64,000 nt of DNA from Pseudolabrys sp. (GTDB lineage: Bacteria > Pseudomonadota > Alphaproteobacteria > Rhizobiales > Xanthobacteraceae), in assembly GCA_029980465.1 (NCBI GenBank), contig JARYIJ010000001.1, forward strand, positions 2,677,501-2,741,500, read 5' to 3'. Under the pieces are notes generated by a model that saw only the letters and a list, made by a program, of their open reading frames with translations, was not told where the DNA came from and made no database searches. This document shows, in pieces, positions 55,998 to 64,000 of this stretch. A program made the position numbers and the translations under genes. Numbering within the stretch: position 1 is the stretch's first letter; each line of letters starts with the position of its first letter.

Positions 55998-57218
55998 TCA
56001 CATGTTGGTCTTGGCCCAATGACCCGCGATGTCGATGACACTATCAACATCTTCATCATTATTATAGAAGTGAAACGACAGTCGCAGGACACCACGGCGG
56101 ACAATGAGGCGCACGCCGTTCTCGGAAAGCTCCTGATAGAGGGACCGCAGTTTCGGATCGTCGGTTGTGTCGTGTTGATTGCCGAGCGTATCTCCGATCG
56201 CAACGATATGGGCGCGGTGAACGCCTGGTTGTGGCGAGAAAACTGGAATCGCGTGGCGGCGCAGGCCTTCGATCATCCGCTCAGTCAGCGCGCTGATGCG
56301 TGCCTCAATGGCGCGGGTGGACAGGGTGATGATCATGGCCAGGCCCGGTTCGACTGCCGTGGTCGCCACATAGTTATAGTTGCCGACCTCGAAACGTTGC
56401 GCGCCCGGCATCAGGGAATAATTGCCGCCGCCGCCGGTTGCTTCGTGGGCTGTGCCGAGGTCGACGCTGAAGCGCGACAGAAATGGCGGCTCGAGTCGCT
56501 CCGCCCATTTCTCACGTACATAGAGAAAGCCCATCCCGTAAAGGCCGAGCAAGCCTTTCTGATTTGAAACCGACATGGCTGAGATCGGCGTACGTGCCAC
56601 GTCGATATCGAGGATACCGATGCCTTGTGCAGCATCGACTACGAATAGGACGCCGCGCTTGTCGCAATATTCGGCCAGTTCCTGGATATCGGAGCGTAGG
56701 CCTGGCGCAAAGGTGACGAGCGAGCAAGTAACCGCGCGTGTTTTGCTGTCGATCGCGGCCATCATCTCCTTGACCGGCATGAGACCGTCTTTGGACTCGA
56801 TATTACGGACCTCGATGCCCTTCTGCGCCTTCAGGTTCAGCCAAGGATAGATGTTGCTCGGATGTTCGAGCGTCGGGCAGACAATCACATTTTCGCCCGC
56901 TTTCCACGACAGGCCCGCCGCGGCGATGTTAAGCCCCTCGGATACGTTCTTGGTGAAGGCGATTTCGTGTGGCGTAGCGCCGATCAATTGTGCATAGAGG
57001 TGACGGACGCGCTTGATTGATTCGAACATCTCCGCCTTGTTGACGTCGCCGCGTATACGATGGTCGAGCAACTCATTGATCGCCGTCTTTGCCTCCAACG
57101 GAACCAGTCCGCGCGACGCGGTGTCAAAATAGATCGAGCTGGCAAGGGCAGGAAATTTCGCGCGCAGGGCGGCAAAATCGCTGGCGGACGGTTGTGGCGT
57201 GGGGACGGAGCTGAGCAT
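55998..57218 (-). CDS. Class V aminotransferase-family PLP enzyme
   Basis: The 406-residue product has the class V (cysteine-desulfurase-like) layout: IYFDTASRGLVPLEAK, FTKNVSEGLNIAAAGLSW, CPTLEHPSNIYPWLNL, the cofactor Asp in VLFVVDAAQGIG (D195) and the Schiff-base lysine in SNQKGLLGLYGMGFLYV (K221). No active-site cysteine loop of a desulfurase is clear, so an amino-acid transaminase or lyase is more likely. It is the last gene of the minus-strand island. Confidence 0.9.
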   Translation of the reverse strand: MLSSVPTPQPSASDFAALRAKFPALASSIYFDTASRGLVPLEAKTAINELLDHRIRGDVNKAEMFESIKRVRHLYAQLIGATPHEIAFTKNVSEGLNIAAAGLSWKAGENVIVCPTLEHPSNIYPWLNLKAQKGIEVRNIESKDGLMPVKEMMAAIDSKTRAVTCSLVTFAPGLRSDIQELAEYCDKRGVLFVVDAAQGIGILDIDVARTPISAMSVSNQKGLLGLYGMGFLYVREKWAERLEPPFLSRFSVDLGTAHEATGGGGNYSLMPGAQRFEVGNYNYVATTAVEPGLAMIITLSTRAIEARISALTERMIEGLRRHAIPVFSPQPGVHRAHIVAIGDTLGNQHDTTDDPKLRSLYQELSENGVRLIVRRGVLRLSFHFYNNDEDVDSVIDIAGHWAKTNM

Positions 57219-57234
57219 TGCAAGTCCTTTTTAG

Positions 57235-58320
57235 CTATGCGGTGAACGGGCGGCGCGGCTGGGTGGCGTAGAGCTCACGGAAGGCTGCGACGACCCTATC
57301 GATATCGGCACCGTCGATATGGCGGTGGGTGACGAAACGGATGATGCCAGACTGCGCAGGCGCAGCCGCGATCTTGTATTTGGCGAGCGCGTCGAGCCAG
57401 CTCTGCACCGGTGATCCGGTCGCGCGCATGTCGGTCATAACGATATTCGTTTCGACCGCCGCCGGGTCGACCAAGCGGTCGTCCACCGCATGAAGACCCT
57501 GCGCTAGGCGCCGCGCGTTGACGTGATCCTCGGCGAGGCGATCGACGAGTTGTTCCAGTGCGACGATGCCGCAGGCGGCAAGCAGCCCGGCCTGCCGCAT
57601 ATTGCCGCCGAGCATGCGGCGATAGCCGCGCGCGCAGGCGATGAAGGCGGCGGAGCCAGTGAGCACCGAGCCGACCGGCGCACTAAGACCCTTCGACACG
57701 CAGAAAGTGGCGGAATCTGCGTAAGCGGCGATCTCACGCGCCGACACGCCGAGCGCGACGGCGGCATTGAATAGCCGCGCGCCGTCGAGATGCACTGGAA
57801 CGCCTTTTTGCGCGCACATGCCATAGACGCGGCGCATGTGGTCGAGCGGGAGCACAGCTCCGCCTGCGGCGTTATGAGTTGTCTCCATGCAGACGAGAGC
57901 GGTTCCGAGCCGGTTCGCCGCCATCTCTGGCGGTCGCAAGGTAGCTTCGAGGCTTGCGAGGTCGATCGCGCCGCGCGTGCCCGGAAGAGGACGCGGGAAC
58001 AGGCCGGCGAGGAGCGAAACTCCACCCATTTCTGAGCGAAAAATATGAGAGTCGGCCTCGCCGATGGCCTCCCCACCGCGTCCGGCGTGGCTCAGAATAG
58101 CGACTTGATTGCTCATGGTGCCGGACGGCAGAAAAAGTCCAGCCTCCTTACCGAGCCTATCCGCGGCAAGCGCCTCCAGTTGCTTCACGGTCGGATCGTC
58201 GCCGCGGCCATCGTCGCCAAGCTCTGCCTGCACCATGCGGTCAAGCATGGTTTGGGTCGGCTTTGTCACCGTGTCGCTACGCAGATCGATGAGTGGCACG
58301 GTGTTGACAAAACGTGTCAT
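57235..58320 (-). CDS. Threonine-aldolase-family (beta-eliminating lyase) PLP enzyme
   Basis: The 361-residue product starts MTRFVNTVPLIDLRSDTVTKPTQTML, the GLY1/LtaE signature. Others are LGDDGRGDDPTVKQLE, LFLPSGTMSNQVAI, MGGVSLLAG, VHLDGARLFNAAVALG (cofactor Asp) and the PLP lysine in FCVSKGLSAPVGSVL. It cleaves beta-hydroxy amino acids to glycine and an aldehyde. Its place among hydantoinase genes suggests it processes a released amino acid. Confidence 0.9.
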   Translation of the reverse strand: MTRFVNTVPLIDLRSDTVTKPTQTMLDRMVQAELGDDGRGDDPTVKQLEALAADRLGKEAGLFLPSGTMSNQVAILSHAGRGGEAIGEADSHIFRSEMGGVSLLAGLFPRPLPGTRGAIDLASLEATLRPPEMAANRLGTALVCMETTHNAAGGAVLPLDHMRRVYGMCAQKGVPVHLDGARLFNAAVALGVSAREIAAYADSATFCVSKGLSAPVGSVLTGSAAFIACARGYRRMLGGNMRQAGLLAACGIVALEQLVDRLAEDHVNARRLAQGLHAVDDRLVDPAAVETNIVMTDMRATGSPVQSWLDALAKYKIAAAPAQSGIIRFVTHRHIDGADIDRVVAAFRELYATQPRRPFTA

Positions 58321-58333
58321 GTCCGATGCGAAC

Positions 58334-59335
58334 TCAGGCGATATATCCTAGCTGCTCTTTCTTCTTACCGGTCGCCTTTTCCAGGAACGAGTAGTCGACT
58401 ACCTTCAACAGCTCGGACCCCACGTCCTGCTTCTGGATGCCGAGCTCGTACATGGCGTGCGCGATCTGCCGTAGTGTCTTCATCGGAATGTCAACTGACG
58501 GGTAGCAGTTATTGACAGCCATCGTCGCCACTTTCTTGTTCTGGCCGGTGACGCGCTCTGCGCGCTGAATCCAGACGTCCCTGTGTTTATCGACATAGTC
58601 GGTCGCCTTCACAACAGCCTGTACCACGTCTTGGGTAATGTCGGGGTGCTTCTTGATGAAGGTATTGTTGACGAACAGCCCGCCGTTGGAGCGGCCGAAA
58701 CTATCGTCGCCCAGGTTCGAGATCATCTTGGCGCCTTTGTTGATCATGAGAATGGAGGCGTAAGGTTCCCAGATGGCGCAGGCATCGACTTGCCCGGTCG
58801 CCATGGCCGCGACCACGCTGGCGGGTGAGCCAAGGTTGATTCGATCGATTTCCTTGAACGGATCGATGCCCTTGGCCTTAGCGGCATAGATGAACAGGAT
58901 GTCCTGGAAGCTAAATTCCACCACGCCAACCTTCTTGCCCTTGAGGTCGGCATAAGTCTCGATCTTGGAGTCAACCGGCACCAGCAGCCGGCTGCCGCCG
59001 CCGGCCATGCCGGAGATGCAGGTGGCGGGGAAATCACTGGCCGCGATTTGGATAAGATAGGTCCAACTCGTCGTGATGCCGTCGATGGCACCGCGAGCGA
59101 GCGCGGAGACACGGCCCTGGCCGGACGAAGCGAATTTTTTGACTTCCCAGTCGACCGGCTTGGTCAGAAATTTTGGAATGAAGGTGCCGGCGAGGAAGTG
59201 GATGGCGTTCTGCTCGTCCATGCGGAAGGTGGTCTTGTCCTCGGCCAGCGCCGCACCGGGCGACAGCATTAGACCCGCTCCACCCAAACCGATCAGCCGA
59301 ATGAAGTCTCGTCGCAGCAATTCGTCGATACTCAT
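58334..59335 (-). CDS. ABC transporter substrate-binding protein (NMT1/TauA-like)
   Basis: The 333-residue product has an export leader with a twin-arginine-like motif (LRRDFIRLIGLGGAGLML), then the SsuA/TauA-type fold: GAIDGITTSWTYLIQIA, DLKGKKVGVVEFSFQDILF and GQVDACAIWEPYASIL. It should bind a small organic nitrogen or sulfur compound in the periplasm and hand it to the ATPase at 63206 and a permease that is not in the window. Confidence 0.9.
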   Translation of the reverse strand: MSIDELLRRDFIRLIGLGGAGLMLSPGAALAEDKTTFRMDEQNAIHFLAGTFIPKFLTKPVDWEVKKFASSGQGRVSALARGAIDGITTSWTYLIQIAASDFPATCISGMAGGGSRLLVPVDSKIETYADLKGKKVGVVEFSFQDILFIYAAKAKGIDPFKEIDRINLGSPASVVAAMATGQVDACAIWEPYASILMINKGAKMISNLGDDSFGRSNGGLFVNNTFIKKHPDITQDVVQAVVKATDYVDKHRDVWIQRAERVTGQNKKVATMAVNNCYPSVDIPMKTLRQIAHAMYELGIQKQDVGSELLKVVDYSFLEKATGKKKEQLGYIA

Positions 59336-59355
59336 GGCAGCGTTCCTTTATTTGC

Positions 59356-61428
59356 TTAGAGGAAGTCGATCAGCATGTTTCCGTGCTCGTCACAGTGAAT
59401 TTCCTGATCGGGAAAAATGACCGCTGTCGTATCCATTTGCTCGACGATGGCCGGCCCGACGATGCGCTCGCCGGGACGGAATGCGGCCCGATCGTAGATG
59501 GGACATTCGATATAGCCACGGCTTGGGAAGTGAACCTTCCGCCGGTCTTTGAGCTTCTCGCGAGTCGTAGACTCGGCAGGTTTCTGGTCTATGGCCGGGC
59601 GGTCGACATTCGCGCGCGCCGTGAGACGCAGGGTGACCAGTTCGATGTCGGCGTCGGCCGCATAGCCGTAAAGGCGCGTATGCTCGTCGATAAATGCGGT
59701 AATGAGGTTGTTGATGGCGCCTGCGTCGAACGGTCCCTTTTTCATGGGGATCGTGAGTTCGTGACTCTGGCCGAGATAACGCGTGTCTGCGGCCCAATCG
59801 AGAACGCGGTTCGACAGGAAGGCACCCTCAGAAGCGAGCCATTGCTCGCCTTTTTCTCGTAGCTGCTTGGCCGCAGCGACGATGACGTCGCGTGCATCGG
59901 TTCGCAGCGGGACGATGCGCGTGAGGCTGAAGTCGCGCCGTGCGTCCGACATCAGTAGGCCGAGTGCGCAAAGCAGGCCGGGGCCGGGCGGCACGATGGT
60001 CGTCTTCATGCTAAGTTCGCGCGCGAGCGGGCCGGCTAGTAGAGGACCGGCGCCGCCGAAGGCGAGTAGTGAAAAGCGCCTTGGGTCGTTACCCTGCTCG
60101 ACGGTGATGACGCGAACGGCGCGCACCATCGTCTCGTTGAGGATGGTGAGGATGCCTTCAGCGGCATCCTCGACGGAAAGACCGAGGGGTTTGGCGATTT
60201 TTTCCTCGACTGCTGCATGAGCAAGCTCGGCTCGGATAGGCATGCGGCCGTTGAGCAGGGCCTTTTGGTTGAGGCGCCCGAGGACGACATTAGCGTCGGT
60301 CACAGTCGGCTGCGTTCCGCCGCGGTCGTAGCAGGCGGGTCCGGGATCGGCGCCGGCGCTCTTGGGGCCGACCTGGAGGAAGCCGCCGGAGTCGATCCAA
60401 GCGATGCTACCGCCGCCGGCGCCAACCGAGTGCACGTCGATCATCGGGAAACGGACCGGATAGCCGGCTACCTCGCGCTCGCGCGCGATGAGTGGCGTGG
60501 AATTCTGGATGACGCAAACATCGGTCGAGGTCCCGCCAACATCGAAGGTGATGGTGTCGGGAAAGCCGGCCTGTTTGGTCAAATGCACCGCCCCGGTTAC
60601 GCCGGCCGCGGGCCCCGACACTAAGGTCGAGATAGGCAGTTGCCCCGCTTCCTGCGGCGTGGCGAAGCCACCGTTAGATTGTTGGATATGCGGCTTGGCG
60701 CCCAAGCCGATGGCGGCGGCGCGCTGTTCAAGGTTCTCTAGGTAGCGGCTCATTACCGGGCCGAGCCCGGCATTGGTTACGGTCGTACTGGTGCGCTCGT
60801 ATTCGCGGAACTCAGCGAGGACCTCATGCGATGCGCAGATGAATGTTCCCGGCAGCGCTTCGCGCAGCCAGGCGACAACCTGGGCCTCGTGCGAGGCGTT
60901 GAGATAGCTATGCAGGAAAACGACCGCGACAGCTGCTACATTGGCCGCGCTGAAATCGACGATGTGCGGCTCGAGCTCCTGCCGCGTTGGGGCGACATTC
61001 GGCCGTCCCATCATGAAGATGCGTTCGGAAATCTCGCGCCGCAGATGGCGCGGGACGGGGGGCAGTGGTTTCGGGATACGGATATTGTAGTTATGCGGCT
61101 GCCGTTGCCGGCGGATTTCCAAGATGTCGCGGAATCCGGCCGTCGTGATCAGTGCGGTGGGCGCGGTCTTGCCTTCGATCAGGGCGTTAGTCGCCACCGT
61201 GGTCCCGTGGCCGAAATACTGTACTTCGGCCGGAGTTGCGTTAGCCGCGACGAGGATTTCGGTGATGCCGCGCTCCATAGCAAGCGAGGGATCGGTCGGC
61301 GTTGACGGCGTCTTGTGCAGGAACGTGCATCCGTCCGTCGCGCGAATCAAGACGATGTCGGTGAACGTGCCGCCCACATCGACGCCGAGGATGAAGTGGC
61401 TCTGTGATGGCGGCTTAGCTTGCAGCAT
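59356..61428 (-). CDS. Hydantoinase/oxoprolinase family protein, subunit A
   Basis: ATG at 61428 (MLQAKPPSQSHF) gives 690 residues. The upstream open frame is discarded because it lies inside the B gene and has no conserved sequence. ATP-binding ASKHA motifs are LGVDVGGTFTDIVLI (N-terminal phosphate loop), YFGHGTTVATNALIEG and TFDVGGTSTDVCVI, with VHSVGAGGGSIAWID and GADPGPACYDRGG. HyuA-type subunits use ATP to activate lactam or hydantoin rings for hydrolysis. It overlaps the B gene by 14 nt. Confidence 0.93.
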   Translation of the reverse strand: MLQAKPPSQSHFILGVDVGGTFTDIVLIRATDGCTFLHKTPSTPTDPSLAMERGITEILVAANATPAEVQYFGHGTTVATNALIEGKTAPTALITTAGFRDILEIRRQRQPHNYNIRIPKPLPPVPRHLRREISERIFMMGRPNVAPTRQELEPHIVDFSAANVAAVAVVFLHSYLNASHEAQVVAWLREALPGTFICASHEVLAEFREYERTSTTVTNAGLGPVMSRYLENLEQRAAAIGLGAKPHIQQSNGGFATPQEAGQLPISTLVSGPAAGVTGAVHLTKQAGFPDTITFDVGGTSTDVCVIQNSTPLIAREREVAGYPVRFPMIDVHSVGAGGGSIAWIDSGGFLQVGPKSAGADPGPACYDRGGTQPTVTDANVVLGRLNQKALLNGRMPIRAELAHAAVEEKIAKPLGLSVEDAAEGILTILNETMVRAVRVITVEQGNDPRRFSLLAFGGAGPLLAGPLARELSMKTTIVPPGPGLLCALGLLMSDARRDFSLTRIVPLRTDARDVIVAAAKQLREKGEQWLASEGAFLSNRVLDWAADTRYLGQSHELTIPMKKGPFDAGAINNLITAFIDEHTRLYGYAADADIELVTLRLTARANVDRPAIDQKPAESTTREKLKDRRKVHFPSRGYIECPIYDRAAFRPGERIVGPAIVEQMDTTAVIFPDQEIHCDEHGNMLIDFL

Positions 61429-63199
61429 GTCTTGCTCCACGCAGTGCGTCGGTTGCCGCACGGTCGATTGTAAGATTGAGGCCAGTGCCCTTGACGGCGA
61501 CGCCATAGAGCGTGCGCGCCGCTGTAACGGATACTTTTTCGGAGAGCACGTCGGCGAGTACTCGCTCGGGATCACGTTCAAAGGGAGGGCCGAAGCCGGC
61601 GCCCGCCGGCGTCTCAAGGCAGATGCGCTCGCCTTCGCCGATCGGCAGATCGGAGAAGTTAGCCGGCAACACGGTTTTTTTGCCGTCACGGTCGTACATT
61701 ATAAACCGACCGGTACGCCCGTTGGCTCCTCCGCCGAAGCCGGGTGCTGCCGCCACCTGCCGCAGGCCGCGACCAACGAGCCGGCCCTCCTTTGTCCAGC
61801 TCTCGATCTCGCGCAGCGTACCGAGGCCGCCGCGAAAGCGTCCTGCTCCACCGCTGTCCTGGATGAGCTCATAGCGCAGGATGTTGAGCGAGAATTCGTG
61901 CTCGGCTGCTTCCACTGGCAGATTGGCCGCGCCCGAAACATGCACACGGACGGCATCCTTGCCGTCCTGGTCGTGCTGAGCACCAGCCGCACCGGCGAAA
62001 GTCTCGTAGTCGACGTAATATTCTCCGGTGCGTGGATCAATGCCGCTGAAGGTTACCGCGTGTAAGGGGCCGCAACCGGCCATCACTCGGTCGGGCGCGG
62101 CCTTGGCGAAGGCGCCGAAAATAAGATCCCCGAGGATATTACCGGACGAGCCGCGGTCACCCACCGCTGCGGGTGACTGCGCGTTGAATATGCTCCCTTT
62201 CGGCGCGACCACGTCAACGGCTCGGAAATAGCCAGCATTGGGCGGCAGATCGGGGTCGATCAACGCCTTGACCGCGTAATAGACACCGGCAAGCGTCGCG
62301 TTCCAGACCATGTTGCGTGACCCGGCCATTTGCGGGTCAGAGCCGGTAAAGTCGAAAGTCAGATGGTCGCTTTCAATGGTGACTTTGACCCGCGCACGGA
62401 CCATGCGCGGGGAAATACCGTCATGATCGATGTAATCTTCGTTCTCGTAAACACCGGGAGGCAGAGCGCGGATGCCGGCGCGCGCGCGCGTTTCGCTGTA
62501 GTCGAGCCAGGCTTCGATACCGTCGAGCGTGACCTGAGTGCCGAAGCGCTCAAATATCTCCTCGACACGACGCCGGCCGACCACGTTGGTCGCGATCTGC
62601 GCCTTCAGATCGCCCTCGCGCTCACGCGGCGTGCGCGAATTCGACAGGATGATATCGAGGATGTTGCGGTTGAGCCGTCCCTGCTCGATGAGGCGGATAG
62701 GCGGCAGCCGGAGTCCTTCCTGGAAAATGCTAGTGCAATCTGAGCTTTCACTGCCTGGCACCTTGCCGCCGACGTCGGAGTGGTGCGCGATATTGGCGAC
62801 GAAGGCACAGACGCGGCCGCCGCTCCAGACCGGCACTACCATTGTGATGTCGGGTAAATGCGAACCGCCGCCGTTGTAGGGATCGTTGACGACGAAGGCG
62901 TCGTCTGGATGCATCTGGTTGACCGGGAAATGCGCCATCACGCTGTCGATGGTGCCGATCAGCGAGCTTAGATGCAGTGGTGCGATGGCGGTGAGCGCCA
63001 GTAGTCGACCCGTGCCGTCAAATATGCCGGTCGAGCAGTCGCGGCGTTCTTTGATGTTAGGCGAATAGGCGGTCTTGACTAGAGCGGCCATCATTTCGTC
63101 ACTGGCGGCGCGAAGACGATGGGCGATAACCTCGGCGGTGATGGCATCGGTGGTGCCCGCGTTTTTAGATTGAGCGGGTCGCGTAGTGGCAAGCGACAT
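61415..63199 (-). CDS. Hydantoinase B/oxoprolinase family protein
   Basis: The 594-residue product starts MSLATTRPAQSKNAGTTDAITAEVIAHRL. HyuB signatures are KERRDCSTGIFD, DPYNGGGSHLPDITMV, IAHHSDVGGKVPGSES and YELIQDSGGAGRFRGGLG. With the A subunit it forms an ATP-dependent ring-opening hydrolase such as N-methylhydantoinase or 5-oxoprolinase; the exact ring compound is unknown. It is transcribed after the ABC ATPase with 6 nt between. Confidence 0.93.
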   Translation of the reverse strand: MSLATTRPAQSKNAGTTDAITAEVIAHRLRAASDEMMAALVKTAYSPNIKERRDCSTGIFDGTGRLLALTAIAPLHLSSLIGTIDSVMAHFPVNQMHPDDAFVVNDPYNGGGSHLPDITMVVPVWSGGRVCAFVANIAHHSDVGGKVPGSESSDCTSIFQEGLRLPPIRLIEQGRLNRNILDIILSNSRTPREREGDLKAQIATNVVGRRRVEEIFERFGTQVTLDGIEAWLDYSETRARAGIRALPPGVYENEDYIDHDGISPRMVRARVKVTIESDHLTFDFTGSDPQMAGSRNMVWNATLAGVYYAVKALIDPDLPPNAGYFRAVDVVAPKGSIFNAQSPAAVGDRGSSGNILGDLIFGAFAKAAPDRVMAGCGPLHAVTFSGIDPRTGEYYVDYETFAGAAGAQHDQDGKDAVRVHVSGAANLPVEAAEHEFSLNILRYELIQDSGGAGRFRGGLGTLREIESWTKEGRLVGRGLRQVAAAPGFGGGANGRTGRFIMYDRDGKKTVLPANFSDLPIGEGERICLETPAGAGFGPPFERDPERVLADVLSEKVSVTAARTLYGVAVKGTGLNLTIDRAATDALRGARHAAS

Positions 63200-63205
63200 T
63201 TCCTA

Positions 63206-63988
63206 TTACTCGGCGATGACGTCGGGGGTGATCAGGTTGAACAGAAGCTTCCGGTATTCATTGAACCGAAGGTCCAGGATGTCGCGTGGCCTTGGTAAGT
63301 CGATATCGATGATTTCTTTGACGCGGCCGGGCGACGGGCTCATCACCACCATGCGGTCGGCCAGGTAGATTGCTTCCTCGATATTATGAGTGACGAAGAT
63401 AACGGTTTGTCGCGTACGCGAGACCATCTCGTAGAAGTCATGCTGGAGCTTGCGCCGCGTGTGCTCATCGAGTGCTGTGAACGGCTCGTCTGCGAGTAGG
63501 ATTTCTGGCGCGTTGGCCAGGGTGCGCACGATGGCGATGCGGTGGCGCATACCGCCGGAAAGCTGATGGGGCAGATGGTCGCGGAACTTCAGAAGGCCGA
63601 CCATCGAAAGGAGAGACTCAGCGCGCTCGGTGGCGGCGGTCCTGTCTTCGCCGCGCATCTTCGGTCCGAACATAAGGTTTGACCAGACGCTGAGCCATGG
63701 AAAAAGATTGGGATCTTGGAAGATCACCCCGCGCCGGGGATCGGGTCCAATAATGGGCATACCGTGTTCGAGTAGCTCACCCGAGTCGGGCTTCTCAAAG
63801 CCGGCAATCATGTTGAGCAGTGTAGTCTTGCCACAGCCGGAGGGGCCGACGAGAAGCGTGATCTGCCCTTTGTTGAAGGAGACATCGATACCAGCCAGTG
63901 CGACGCTCTTGCGCCTGTCGGTGCCGATATAGGTCTTGCAGATCTGCCGACTTTCTATAGCTGGGTGCCCGATAGTTCCTGAGCCCAA
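63206..63988 (-). CDS. ABC transporter ATP-binding protein (SsuB/TauB-like)
   Basis: A TTG start at 63988 is supported by AAGGAG 6 nt upstream (63995-64000). The 260-residue product has Walker A GPSGCGKTT, Q-loop FQDPNLFPWLSV, signature LSGGMRHRIAI, Walker B ILLADEPFTALD and the H-loop VTHNIEEAI. The common signature is LSGGMQQR, so RHR is a variant. It should power uptake with the binding protein at 58334. The permease probably lies just beyond the right edge. Confidence 0.92.
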   Translation of the reverse strand: MGSGTIGHPAIESRQICKTYIGTDRRKSVALAGIDVSFNKGQITLLVGPSGCGKTTLLNMIAGFEKPDSGELLEHGMPIIGPDPRRGVIFQDPNLFPWLSVWSNLMFGPKMRGEDRTAATERAESLLSMVGLLKFRDHLPHQLSGGMRHRIAIVRTLANAPEILLADEPFTALDEHTRRKLQHDFYEMVSRTRQTVIFVTHNIEEAIYLADRMVVMSPSPGRVKEIIDIDLPRPRDILDLRFNEYRKLLFNLITPDVIAE

Positions 63989-64000
63989 ACCAAGCTCCTT

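Noticed and set aside
61429..61689. N-terminal extension of HyuA by 87 codons
   Set aside because: It lies inside hyuB and is basic low-complexity sequence; the conserved N-terminus starts just after the ATG at 61428.

Overview
The window is high-GC chromosome from an alphaproteobacterium of the Hyphomicrobiales (Rhizobiales). The gene orders tkt-gap-pgk-fba, zapA-6S RNA-formyltetrahydrofolate cyclo-ligase, ruvC-ruvA-ruvB-ybgC-tolQRAB-pal-cpoB-tilS-ftsH, a class I fructose-bisphosphate aldolase, a small HiPIP and dense palindromic intergenic repeats all fit the Bradyrhizobiaceae/Xanthobacteraceae neighbourhood. The genus cannot be fixed from the sequence alone. No tRNA, rRNA or CRISPR array was seen.

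Left third (1-20.5 kb). Minus-strand genes for a MotA/TolQ/ExbB-like channel protein (cut by the edge), an inositol-monophosphatase-family enzyme, a Sel1-repeat protein coupled to a thiamine-phosphate-synthase-like protein, a lytic transglycosylase and a glutathione S-transferase are followed by a SCO1 copper chaperone (+) and a CtaG-type cytochrome oxidase assembly protein (-). An intact IS481-family element sits between these two, in the middle of a REP palindrome. The central carbon block tkt-gap-pgk-fba (all -) follows. Then come a plus-strand block (DUF4164-like, zapA, thioesterase, candidate 6S RNA, 5-FCL, YmdB-like phosphoesterase), a HiPIP gene and an unrecognised 447-residue protein.

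Middle (20.5-43 kb). yebC, yccF, mgtE and two transporters precede the housekeeping cluster ruvC-ruvA-cytidine deaminase-ruvB, with a hicA-hicB toxin-antitoxin pair overlapping the ruvB stop. Then come ybgC, an insertion of accessory DNA (an alkyltransferase gene bracketed by inverted repeat copies, a long gene-free stretch with a strong promoter, a TetR regulator and a DUF2852 gene with an operator-like palindrome), and tolQRAB-pal-cpoB-tilS-ftsH.

Right part (41.6-54.5 kb). Metabolic genes: a diheme cytochrome c, an unknown protein that has absorbed a REP element in frame, a PAS protein, a threonine aldolase, RraA-like and MFS genes, a phosphotransferase/P-loop kinase fusion, a glucose-dehydrogenase-like enzyme next to a GH15 glycosidase, and an SDR / NIPSNAP / ThDP-enzyme group.

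Far right (54.6-64 kb). Two IS5-family elements in tandem (one intact with a frameshift site, one truncated) and an unidentified remnant border an AT-richer, wholly minus-strand block: ABC ATPase, hydantoinase/oxoprolinase B and A subunits, ABC substrate-binding protein, a threonine-aldolase-like enzyme and a class V aminotransferase. This looks like an acquired island for uptake and ring-opening of a hydantoin- or lactam-type nitrogen compound. The partner permease is not in the window.

The strongest non-gene signal is the repeat landscape: several REP-like families, modular and nested, that serve as an IS landing site, bracket a gene as inverted copies, abut a start codon and are translated inside a protein.
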